Shown: in pieces, positions 53,254-63,670 of the stretch
Layout: each line of letters starts with the position of its first letter
Numbering within the stretch: the first letter of the stretch is position 1
Source: Deuterostichococcus epilithicus
Lineage: Eukaryota > Chlorophyta > Trebouxiophyceae > Prasiolales > Stichococcaceae
Assembly (NCBI GenBank): GCA_033439295.1
Contig: JAVTLE010000017.1
Location: forward strand, 1,426,001-1,490,000
DNA length: 64,000 nucleotides
Reading direction: 5' to 3'
Made by a program: the position numbers and the translations under genes
Notes under the pieces: model-generated
Databases searched by the model: none
Told to the model about the DNA's origin: nothing
Seen by the model: the letters and a program-made list of their open reading frames with translations, nothing else

Positions 53254-56200
53254 TTAGTTGTTCTCCGGCCGCCCAGACGGCCAGGTCCTGTTGAGCACTG
53301 GCCGCAGTATGTCCTGAACACGCTGCAGCGCCTCCTCCTCCTTTTGCCGCGTGTCCGACGGCACCAGCCCCAATCCCTCCAGGGCCGCCTGGACGTTGAA
53401 TCGCACCTGCGCGCGGGACATTGCTGCACAAGGTTCATGTGAGCGCAGCAGCGCGGCACCGCTGTGGGCAGCATTGCAGACGGCCATGCACGTCCCTGGG
53501 ATTGGGGCCGCAGCAAACGCCGCTCTGACCGGGCTCCTGGCAAGGTCCCGCGACAGTACACTCAGGTTCGCAAAGGCAGAGCCGGCGAGGCTGGTCGCAG
53601 CGGCGCCAGGCCCAGCAGCCAGCGATTCAGGACAGTCTCTGAGATCATCAGCAGACAGGAAGAGTGCTCGCACCTGGTCGCGCGAGGCACAGCCGACGAG
53701 GTTTGTGGGAATGTCCTCGTGCCGCACGGCGTCCATTATGGCCAGCTTGGCGATGTCCACGCCGCGCTCGTTGGCAAACCTGGCCGCCTCCGCAGCTGCT
53801 GACTTGACCTCCTGCGGCGCCGGGTGCCAGTCCGGCGGGCCCTGCGTGAGGTTGAGGGTTGAAACTTGTTGCTTTGGCGATGTTTCTGCGAGTGCGTCAA
53901 CGCTACTTCTCGAACATCCAGCATGAGGATGCAGCAGAGTTGTGGTCGACATGTACTGGTCCAGCATCTATCGGCTTCTGCCAGCATTACCAGCCCGTGA
54001 CATCACCATGACACTGCCACCGCAGTACGCATGAATAAGCTTGCTCAGGGCGGAAAACAGCTAGACGCCCAGGGAGCCCTTCGATGTGCGGACATGTCGA
54101 AAGCGCACGAGAGGGTAACTTGGGCCCGCAGGCCACCATTTCCAACCTGTATCAGCCATGTCTTGCTGGCAAACAGGTCAAACAGGCCCTGGTTGCACTG
54201 CCAGGAGCATGTGCCGCTAGGGCTCATCCAAACCCCTCATTCAGGTCCCTCTACCAGCGCCCACCTTATGTGTGAGTAGGCCCATGCTTAGCACCGAGCC
54301 GTTGATCACCGCCACGCCCTTTTCAGCCAGGTAGGGCAGCAGCTCGGCCAGCGACCGGTCGTTCAGCGCGTAGTGGCAGTACGACAGGATGGCCTCCACA
54401 CTGCCGGCCGGCGCCCTGCGTGCACGAAAACTCGCGTAAGGTTTCCACGTTCTGGCTTCGTATCGGTTGCCTGCATCACGTGGTAGCCACAGGACTGAAA
54501 GGCGTCCACGCAGACGGCCGCCGCCCTGCAGACACGCAGGTTTGACGGTTTGTGGCGTCACGTTGGTCGTTGAGTGCGTGACGACAGTGGGACAGAACTG
54601 CGCACACACTGCGGGCTGGCGCCCCTGCGGACAGAGAAACTCAAGCTTGTTGACTTCGCATGACTTGGTATCAATACCCGACTTGGTGTCTATCATCGAG
54701 TGCAAGGCGGCAGAGGGGCAGAGTCACGTCCAAGCTGCCGTCCAGCGCCCTGCAACACGACGGCTGTTCGAGATCCAAAGATTCGACTGCACCTCTAGTG
54801 TCGACTTCAGGCCGGTATGCATCAAGGGATTGGCACGAGACGGACGGTGCAAGACCAGTCTCGTGGCCGGCCATTGGTAGGGCAGAACAGCCATGGCGGC
54901 GGCCGCATGTCAGTCGCTGCACTGAGCTGATGCGAGTCCCACGGCAGGAGCGGCTGCGGCCCCGCGGCTGGCGGCAGGCTGCGCGTGCTGGTGTGTGCCC
55001 AGGGGCAGCGTAGCAGCGTGTCAGGCGGCTTTGAACAAACCAAAGTTTGCCGTAGGCCGTGCCGCAGCACCGCTGCGTTGGAATGAATCTGCCATGCTAA
55101 ATAGCAGAGGGAACAAACCCTACGGCAGCCCAGAGGGTGCGCACTGGTCCAGTACGGTGCGGAAGATCTGCAGCGGCAGCCCGGTGATGCCAATGTGGCG
55201 CACTAGACCCTGATCCCGCAGCGCCACCAGCGCCGGGATGGTCTCGTTGACCACCTGCGGGAGGGCAGGATTCAGGGTTCAGGGGTTATATATTCATCAG
55301 TGCTCGTTGAACAGTCATGAGCACGTCTGCTGCGGGGGGTTTGCGCAAGCTCCTGCGACTTGTGGGCAATGCCGGCCGGCCATCACGGAGGAACACATGT
55401 GGTGAGGGCTGGGCAGCTGGGCAGCGCAGAGATGCTGCCGTACTGCGGCTCAAGCTAAGACACGGCCGGTGCCTGCGAAGACCGGGCGCACTAGCAGGCG
55501 CAGTTCTCAGTTCATGTGCGCAAAGGCCGCTGTGAGCCGGATTATGTCAGGTCATGTCAGGTCATGTCAGGTCAGCACCAGAGGTGCAAGGGGGGACACC
55601 CTGCCGAGCAAGGCCGGGCTCTGGACCCTCAGAGAATCCCACGAAACATGCCACCTGGTCGTTATGCTTAATCCCCCCAGGTCCATGAACTCAGTGTTGT
55701 GCGTCTGGATCAGGTTGACGAAGTATATCAATTCATTCGACTTCCAACCCTGCTGAAGGAGTCCTCACCTGATTGAGGTCTGCGAACTCGATATCATGCG
55801 TCTGGATGAGGTCAATGTAGTCGACCTGCAGCCGTTTGAGGCTCTCCGACACGCTGGCGGTGACCCGCTCCCTGCTGAAATCGAAGGTCTCCGGACCGTA
55901 GCGCCCCACCTGGGGGAATTTACAGACGCCACGAATGAGCCGGAGGTGAGCAGAAGCGGTTTGCCACTGAATCGCAGAGCCTCTGTCAGCTATGGCGCCT
56001 CCGGATGCCACGAGCCAGTTTCTCATCGTACCCGCCTACACAGGACAGTTGGCAGCACGCTGATCCGTGCAGCAGTCCAAAACCCTGCAAACCAACTTTG
56101 AATTCATGCAGCTAGGCAGCGGACTCAGTGCCGGAGTCTTTCGTAGCCCGCAACCTGATCGCGACCTGCTGGCGAACCTTGACGGGGGCGCGATGAGCTG

Positions 56201-57236
56201 ATTACGTGCACGTCCTTCAGCGCGCGACGTCATCACAATGCCAGTGCCTTCAGGTGGCCCGTCGTTGGACTTTCGAGTCACACATCAGCACGCTAATTAG
56301 AGTATGGTGGGGCAAGGGCACCTTGGTGGCCACGATGATCTGGTCGCGCGGCAGGTCCTTCAGCGCGCGGCCCAGCACCTGCAGATCCAGAGTTTGGAAG
56401 GCTCGACCCCACGCAGAACTCGATTGCGGTGCGCCGGACTGAAGCAACCCTAGCGTGCTGGCGCCTCGATGGCAGCAGCAGCAGCAGCTGCCGCAGCAGC
56501 AGCTGCTGGTGCAGCACAGGATGCTCCAATGAGAACTCAAGGGAGCTCGAATTCCTTGGCAGCTTTTTGCTTGGGAAGCAGCCTCATGCCATTCAAGGAC
56601 CCGTGGGCACAGTCACTGGCATAGATTCTGTAACTGGAGTTGTTTTTCTGAGTGGTCTGCCGGCGGGCGCGCCTGCTCTGAGCGCGTCTCGCCATAGAAG
56701 GGCGACGTGTCGAAGTAGTTGATGCCCAGTCGGAAGGCCTCGTGCACAGCGCGCACGCCTTCCTCCTCGTCGATGTCCTGCGCACGGGCAGGAGCACGAA
56801 GTGTGTCAGAATGCAGGGGCCGCGAGATCCCGTGGCACCCATCCGAGGACAGGGCCTTGCATAATTGTTTACCACAGAAGCTGCCCCGCTTATTTGCTGC
56901 GCGTGTACCCTTGGGCCGCTCGAGACAGCTGGGCGACCATGTGTGCGAGGCCCAGAGCGACATGAGGCGCGTGCGCCGTGCCGTGCGATGAGGATGGGTT
57001 TCTTGCTCAGCAGCTTTCGCTGCGTTGTCAACCTCTTGGGACGTAGCCCAAATTCAGCCCGGATCAATCATGAAACGGATCTAACGAAACTGACATGGGA
57101 CAGGCCAAGGGGCTCGCTGCCGCAGGTGCGGTTGCACCTCAAAGACGCTGCCGAGGGGTGAGGCTCCGAAGCTCAGCACCGATGCCTCCAGTCCTGTCTT
57201 TCCCAGCTGCCTCCTGGGCAGCTTTGGCTGCGACAT
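53254..57236 (-). CDS. LGALDH: L-galactose dehydrogenase (aldo/keto reductase), ascorbate synthesis
   Basis: NAD-dependent oxidation of L-galactose to L-galactono-1,4-lactone, the penultimate step of the plant (Smirnoff-Wheeler) ascorbate route, in the cytosol. Eight exons: 57236-57138, 56777-56673, 56378-56322, 55909-55769, 55254-55145, 54415-54265, 53841-53674, 53406-53254, closing in phase to 327 aa (plant enzyme about 319). Order of blocks: LGKTGLEASVLSFGASPLGS, FRLGINYFDTSPFYG (catalytic Asp and Tyr of the AKR tetrad), QIIVATKVGRYG (Lys), DYIDLIQTHDIEFADLNQ (His), RHIGITGLPLQIFRTVLDQ, VEAILSYCHYALNDR, VAVINGSVLSMGLLTH, GPPDWHPAPQEVK, C-terminal NRTWPSGRPENN. No transit peptide. The intron after 56673 has a GC donor. 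Collinear with plant L-GalDH throughout, so the specific name is safe. Confidence 0.95.
54478..54528 (-). repeat. Exon echo 1 upstream of LGALDH exon 6
   Basis: Minus strand CTGCAG then codons AAAVCVDAFQSCGYHVMQ, matching APAGSVEAILSYCHYALN of the exon at 54415. It lies about 110 bp upstream in transcription direction. Confidence 0.75.
54678..54752 (-). repeat. Exon echo 2 upstream of LGALDH exon 6
   Basis: Minus strand TTGCAG then codons ALDGSLDVTLPLCRLALDDR, matching APAGSVEAILSYCHYALNDR of the true exon: about 20 codons kept in frame with an AG acceptor. Confidence 0.85.
55544..55575. repeat. Short tandem repeat in LGALDH intron
   Basis: Three to four units of GTCATGTCAG in the intron between exons 4 and 5. 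Confidence 0.85.
56203..56232 (-). repeat. Downstream echo of LGALDH exon 3
   Basis: Minus strand GCGCGCTGAAGGACGTGC copies GCGCGCTGAAGGACCTGC of exon 56378-56322 (RALKDLP), about 140 bp into the next intron. Confidence 0.65.
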
Positions 57237-58967
57237 CGTTGAGGATGCGGCAATGCAGCTAGGCTGCACCTGTCCTTTCAACTTTGGAAAGGCAGGCACC
57301 GGGTTTGTGCCGCGGTGATGCGTCAGCAAGCTGCGGTCGCCCGGAACAGGAAATCGATCAAGTACTTGTCTCAGCATGAGCGGTTGCGAAATGCCGCTGT
57401 TTCATCCTACGCTTGCGCATGATTGCCTGTACGACGCTCCCTCGCCTTGTTTGATACGCCCCCTCTCACCAGGCAATAAGCAGCGGCAAGATGTGCAACT
57501 CTTGTTGGCATTTCCTCGCGAGGCGTAAAGCGAGATCCCGGGCCACTGCAGTGAGTAGTCCCGTCCGGATATCTCTAGTACCCAGCGAACAGGCCTACTG
57601 CGCGTTGTGGCGATGGGCAGCGGCCGCTATCGCCACAGCAGCTGCCTGCCGGCATGGTAGCAGCAGCAAAGACTTATTCCGGAGTGTCAGCACACCCAAG
57701 ACGCCAACACCCGCCTTCCCTCCAGGTGCCGCCACTAGCCCTGCCCCTGCGGGTGCGGGTAGGGCATTCTGCACTTGATGAGTCCAGTAGCTGAATGTAA
57801 AGGGCATAATGCAGATCGGGAGGATGGAGTAGCAGCAGCAGGCAAAGCCTGTCCGAGCTCCGGAGTGCATTCCTTACAAAGTAGTTGAGGGTGTCAGTGC
57901 TGGCTCCATCAGATAGACGATGATCGCGGGGTAGAATGGAGGAGATTAGGTCTCTAGCAGGCGCCGGTGCGCTGCGGCTGACATGCCCTTCAACCCTTCT
58001 GAACTCTGACAACAAACAGAGCCAAGAAATGAAACCGGACTGACACGGCCAAGCTCTCACGAGCCAGGCAATCATGCCGCGGCAACCGCATGCAGCAAGG
58101 TGCATGCTGCAACAGCAAAGCAAACAACCTTCCGCTTTGCATAGGTACAGCTCACTCACCAGCCGCGATTGCAGCATACGTATGAAAGGGCTGCTGCTGT
58201 GATGACGGCGCACGACTCAGATGGCGACACTGGGTAGAGCTACTGCTGAGCACCTAGACCTAGGTTGCGCGCATGGTGGTGGGGGTCGACGCACGGAGAC
58301 AGCAACCCTCGCTGAGCATTCACACGAAACACTACCTCTAGGTAGGTAATCACGCTCGTCAGGCAGTCACAGTCTCTGTTGAGTCAAGCCATTTGCACAG
58401 CCGTGTGCAAGCAGTACTTCACGAAACGGGCAAGAGTGTGTTTCAGCCATGACGCTGCAACTTTCATACAGTCCAGGCCCCTGTGACGAAGAGACTACTC
58501 CCGTCCCGGATCGGTGCAGCGTCATGCACGTCTCTGGGCGTGCGCCACCTGGTACAGCATTGCGGGGCACCGCTGGCATGCTGCTGTGGGTGAATTGCTG
58601 CCGCTGCCTCTCGACATGCCAAGCCTGAGGTCCCCAGGCAGGCAGCGGCTACATGAGCGCAACCCCCATTTGAATCATGTTCCGTTCTTTCTGGCTGCTG
58701 GGCCGCCTCTCTGAGGGCCCGGAGCACCGGGCAGGCGTCGCCGTTTCGTCAGCGATGGTTCAGCAAGCAAAGTCATCCACGTCTCTCTACTTCTGGCTGC
58801 ACTCGAGGGAACCGCCTGCCGCCAGCCGCAGCCGGCGGCCCCCTCCCAGGGTTTGACGCCTCGTGCGGTGCCTCACCAACGATGTCAGGCAAGGGCATCC
58901 CAGGGTGTTCCTCTGGGGCCCCGCTGGCGCCGGCGCCATCCGCGCGTCAGGCTCCCGAGTGACGTCA
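57237..58967. other. Intergenic upstream of LGALDH and downstream of the binding-protein gene
   Basis: About 1.7 kb. It should contain the LGALDH promoter near 57240-57500 and the 3' UTR of the next gene. No coding pattern that I trust, no RNA gene. Confidence 0.5.
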
Positions 58968-61900
58968 TCAGAGCGCCAGCAGGGCCACCGCGCCCAGCGC
59001 CGCGGCCGCCAGCGGCGACAGCGCCGCGGCGACNGCCGCAGCCTGCGGCGCCGGGCGGGGCGCCCGCGGGGCTGCTGCCGGGGGCACCGGCCGCCGCGGA
59101 TCCGTCGCACGCGGCGTATGTGCACGCGGACGCGCTCTGCGGGCGGCACACGGAACGCTGTCGGGAGGCGTACATATGCAGTCGCATCTCGACCCAAGCT
59201 CTGCGCTGGCGGATGACAGGCGCGCAGCCGGCACAGCTCGCAGGCAGAGGTGTGACAGGCTCTGCCTCCTGCGTCTGCTGCTTCAGCTGCTTCAGCTCGT
59301 GGCAAGCCGCCTTGCCTCGGATTGGCACTCGAATCAGCACTTGAATTACATCAGGCTAACACTCGACTTGGCACACACGCACCACCAGGTCGACGACGGT
59401 GCCGTCGGGGCAGGCCTTCACGAGCGGGCAGATGGGCGTCGGCTCCACGTCGCACGAGTCACGCACGGTGCAGTTGGCGGCGGTCACCGCCATCGGGTCC
59501 TGCTGCACGTTGCGGAACCAGGTGAACTTCCGCGCCTGCGGTGCGGAGACAAAGCCGGATCTTGAGATCTTGTCCGTGGAAAGCAAAGGGTTGGCGGCGG
59601 TCACTGAACACCTGCCTCACATCGATGCGGGACCAGGGGAAGCCCTGTGTCTGCAGAGTAGGAACAAAGCCACGAATTGAGAACGCGCCAGCCTGTGCCA
59701 ATTGGCAGCAGTCATGATCGCCGTGTCCTGCCGCACGCTGAACCCTAAACCCTGGTCACCAGTGGAGCTGCGCGCGTGCGAGCGAGCGGCAGCGGTGCAG
59801 AATAGGGCTGTGCGGAAGCACATCGAAAGGCGCAAGGGTGGTGCATCAAGCAGTGACTGCCCAGCAGTCTGTGACATTGAGTCTCAGAGGCGGGCGCAAT
59901 GACGCGCGGAGGTGAAGAATCTGCATTTCATTTCTGACATATGACACATTTTCAGAGGGATTCGGTTGCCACACACGGGTGCCGGGCCTCGCGCAAGCGG
60001 CAGTGGCGTTGAGAAACTTTCATAGCAGGTCGTGTAGAAGCCTGGAAATCGCGCACACCGTGTTAGTGGGCGCCTTCAGGGCGCCGTTGAGGTCGGTCAG
60101 CACCCGCTCCGGGTGCGCGATGGCGCCCTCGTACCAGTCCAGGCCGCCGGTTGCCGAAATGAGGCCGTCCTCGCGCAGCACCCTGGGAAGCGGTCGCAAG
60201 GAAGTGCCCTTCAGAAAAGTGCCCTTAGAGTGCCCTGCGGTTCGCCTTGCTGTGTGCTCACCCAGGGCAGGAGAAGGTTGCCGCGCGCTCTAAATCTGGG
60301 AATATGATTGCCGCGGCAGCGGAGCCGAGGACAGAGAAAGGGCTGCCAGGACCCATGCCATTTTGCTGTGCCTCATTTTCCTGGGTGCTCATCGTGGCAA
60401 CGAGTTCCAGGCGAGAGCGGCAGATGCGAGCGGCGCTCCGGTGTAACTCACGCAGAGGCGGTGGTGCTGTTGAGGAAGGCCAGGTCCATCGCGGCGGCCG
60501 TCGAGATGCCGTACTCCGTCAGGAACTGGTCGTACGTGTACATGGTGGGGTCCAGAGCGTACGTCTCGTCGATGACAACATCCACCTGCAGGGTTTAAAA
60601 GGACACAGTGGGCATGGGTGCCATGGAAGACCACACGCTCTGGGTGGGGACCAAAGCCCCACCCCGCAGCGGCCCCTTGACGCGGGGTTTCCCGGGCTCG
60701 AAGGGATTCGTGCCGCAGCCCTTCGAGCGCACAACGAATGCCTCACCCCCGTGCGGCAGCTTTGTGTGGTGGCCCAGGGGACCTGTGCCTGGCGCCCACA
60801 GTTTGGTTGGGCGAAATGCTTGGGGATGCTGACCCAGAAGCCGCGCAGCAGCATGGAAGGCAGCACAACCAAGCACTCGAACGCAAAGCGTTCCATTGAG
60901 GGCACATGCTTGCGCACGCTGCAGGGCAGCGCGGACGGCAGCATGAGAGGCACCTCCGAAGCTCAGTTCCCAACAAATATGTGGGTAAAGTGTGTTTCGA
61001 AAGTGGGGTCCGGGGACACACGGACAAGGAGACCTGCTCACGTTGCGCAGGGCATCGAGGAAGGCCATGCGGGCAGCCGCCTTCGAGGCGAAGCCCGCCT
61101 GCGTGCCGTTCCACGCAAAGTCGTAGGTGCTGTTGGTGATGTCAAAGGCCTCCAGCGTTACTCCCTCGATGGCCGCCACGTCCGTCCTGTTCAGGATGCG
61201 GCCGCCAGCATCCTGCGGCGGCACACGTTTCGGGGTTCAGAGCGCTGCTCGTGACGTCAGAGGCATCATGTCACACCCTCCGCTGCCAGCCACGGCTGCT
61301 CTGCAGCTGACGCGGGCCGCCAATGTCATTATCATTCAAGGTTCAAGGCTGTTGGGGGCATTGAGGGCTTGCGGATGTGCAGCACCCCGGAAGGGTTGCA
61401 GAAGCCCACGGGGGTGGGTGTGCGCTCTATTATTGCTTTTCCCATCTTAAATTTTCCCGTCGCTTGCGAGCGGGCACGAAACACTTAACCCTAAACCGCT
61501 CCGCACCTGTGTGTACTGGACCTTGTACGGCGAGAAGCTGATCTGGTAGTACTCGTCGGGCGCGTATACGAAGTGGGAGATCCACGCCACCGTCGGCTTG
61601 CGGCCGTTGGCGCTGGCCGACGCGTTCTGCGACGTAGAGGATGACCAATCGGGCATGAGCAGGCCACCGTCAGCTGAACCAGACACATTATGCGGAGCCA
61701 AAGCGAGGCCAATCGGTCGTAGACGCTTGAATGCACACGTGAGATCCGGTTTCACGATCGTGGCATGCATGTGTGGCGGCGTACAGGCAGCCGTGCATAT
61801 GCTCGTTTGGGGCGGGCTCAGGCTGCGGTCAAAAGTCCCTGCAGAGCGCCCCTGCTGGCGGAGATCTGCATCCCTGGGGACCAAAAAAGAGATGCTACTG

Positions 61901-63670
61901 CTGCCTTTGCAGCAGTCTCTAAACCTCAGACCCACCTTTATGGAGTTGTACTGCTCCTCCACCGAGTCAAAGTACTCAGACGCCTCCCGCTCCTTGTTGA
62001 AGAACAGGCCCAGGAATTTGATCCACTCGGCACGGTTGAGCGTGCCTGCGGCAGCGGCAGCAGCCGGTGAGGCGCCGCCCCCTGTTGGTGTTGAAGAAGA
62101 GGCCAAGGCAACTCGAGCCAGCTGACGCGATCGAGCGTGCTTGCTGCATTGGTGCTGCATGTGAGCGGCGCCTCGCAATCAGAACAGTGAGGTGCACGCA
62201 ACCGCTGCAGCAGTGTCAGCTGTAGCGCATTGGAGAGCTCAGCTGCTCAGCCACCGGTGCCGCCGTGGAACGCGCTGTGCAAGGAGCGAAACGGCGACAC
62301 ATGCAGGAACACGCGGGTCACGTCCCCAACCAGACTTCCTCCAGTGCGACGATGCAGCTTCACTGCCGCGATACTGGTGCACTGGGGACACTACAGCAGA
62401 CTTGCGCAAGTGTAGAAGGTGGCGAAAGGGCTTCACATGGTGGCAACAGCAGGGTTTAGATGGTTCCCACCAGGGTCCTGCGAGGCGGAGAAGGTGAAGA
62501 CGGGCGCATCGGAGGGCGGCATAGGGTCAAGCGTCGTGGTGGCCATGATACCGTCCACAAAAGGCAGCACCTCCGCCGCCAGCACCGTCTCGTTGCCCAG
62601 CATCGATGAGTCCACCGCGGTCCTGTGGGCATTCAATGGGTCTCCTTGGTGATGTTGGCGCAATATATTGCCCGCACCAGCCGCCGCTTCTCTTGGCATG
62701 TGGCATGGTGCAAGCAGAGCGAGGCAAGGCAAGTCGTCGTCCGGCAAGAAGCTGTGAGTGTGCTCTGCATGATGGATCGCCGGGTCACGAGAGTGCGGAC
62801 GCATGAGTCGGCGGCGGGCGCACTTGTTGCAGGACAGCAGCTGCTGCGCGCAGGGCGCCACCGAGAAGGTGCTCACGGACTGCACGCGGTCCGTGACGTT
62901 CAAAATCTCCTGCGGGGCGCAGGAATCCGGCGCGTGGGCGAGGCAGGGCCTGCAGCAGTGTGGTGATGTGGGAGGCAGCGAGGCAACACCAAGGGCAAGC
63001 CAAACATGGTGGCTCACCAGGAAGGCGTAGGGCACCGTGTCCGGCACAGTCACGCTGGTCAGAGGGATCTCGAAGATGCGGGCGCCCGGAGCGACATTGA
63101 CGGACGGCCTCCGAGAGCCGCATTGGTACAGCACATACGTCTCATTCGTGTAGGTGTTTGTCACAACCTGCGGCGGCACAGCACCATGAGCGATCGAGCT
63201 GGCGATTGCATTGGAGGGCAGCCAGACAGGCGCTCACAGCGATGGAGTGAGGGCACACCTTGTAGCTCGGGAAATACTCCACCGCGAAGTTCTTTGCGAC
63301 GGTGATCTGCGGCGGAGGCAGTGCGAATCAGAGAGAGGAGCTGCTGTGATCGCAGCAAGTATGCAGGCCAAACCTGCGCGCTTAAGCCGCCTGCAGTGGT
63401 AGGTCATCGGGACAGTGACTGCACCGATCAAGCCGCCGCGATACCTCGCCGTCGGGCGCCCACCTTTGTCGACTCGTCCTGCGTGCTGACTTGTCCGCCT
63501 GTCAGGAAGAAGTCGGACGGGAAGATGGCGGCAAAGGTGGTGGCGGTGGTAGTTGCGGGCAGGCAGTCCTCGCTGAAATTGGACGGCCGCTTATAGAGTG
63601 CCTGGCCCGATGCCGCCGCCAAGCAGCAGCCTGCCAGCAACAGTGCCTGCAACGCGCGGGTGGGAGCCAT
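58968..63670 (-). CDS. Secreted, GPI-anchored periplasmic-binding-protein-like protein
   Basis: Exons with closing phases: 63670-63464, 63306-63259, 63167-63018, 62909-62824, 62622-62471, 62045-61936, 61626-61507, 61212-61042, 60585-60452, 60182-60059, then 59535 to about 59381 and a terminal exon of about 59170-58968. A signal peptide (LQALLLAGCCLAAASGQA) is followed by many N-x-S/T sequons (NFS, NET, NVT, NRT, NST, NGT, NCT). Blocks such as ITVAKNFAVEYFPSYK, NTYTNETYVLYQCGSRRP, KPTVAWISHFVYAP and DVVIDETYALDPTMYTYDQF look like the two-lobed fold of ABC substrate-binding proteins for iron complexes or cobalamin (TroA/BtuF type); this is recall, not a search. The C-terminus is small-residue rich, then VAAALSPLAAAALGAVALLAL-stop, a classic GPI signal. 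Its frame matches only if a base is corrected near the N at 59034. Probably a cell-surface nutrient-binding protein. Confidence 0.65.
59034..59034. other. Ambiguous base with frame change
   Basis: N within the Gly/Ala linker before the GPI-type tail. Upstream frame (CTYAACDGSAAAGAPG) and downstream frame (VAAALSPLAAAALG) do not match across it, which suggests an indel in the assembly. Confidence 0.75.
59585..59722 (-). repeat. Echoes upstream of exon 59535 of the binding-protein gene
   Basis: The true exon has TTCACCTGGTTCCGCAACGTG and, further on, GTGACCGCCGCCAACTGC. Copy 1 (59585-59646) has TTCCCCTGGTCCCGCATCGA and AGTGACCGCCGCCAACCC. An older copy (59695-59722) keeps ATGACTGCTGCCAATTGGCA. 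Confidence 0.75.
62078..62142 (-). repeat. Exon echo upstream of exon 62045 of the binding-protein gene
   Basis: Minus strand codons STLDRVSWLEL then CCTCTTCTTCAACACCAACA copy GTLNRAEWIKFLGLFFNKER of the exon 62045-61936. Identity stays clear over about 65 bp, with a one-base frame slip in the middle. Confidence 0.8.
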
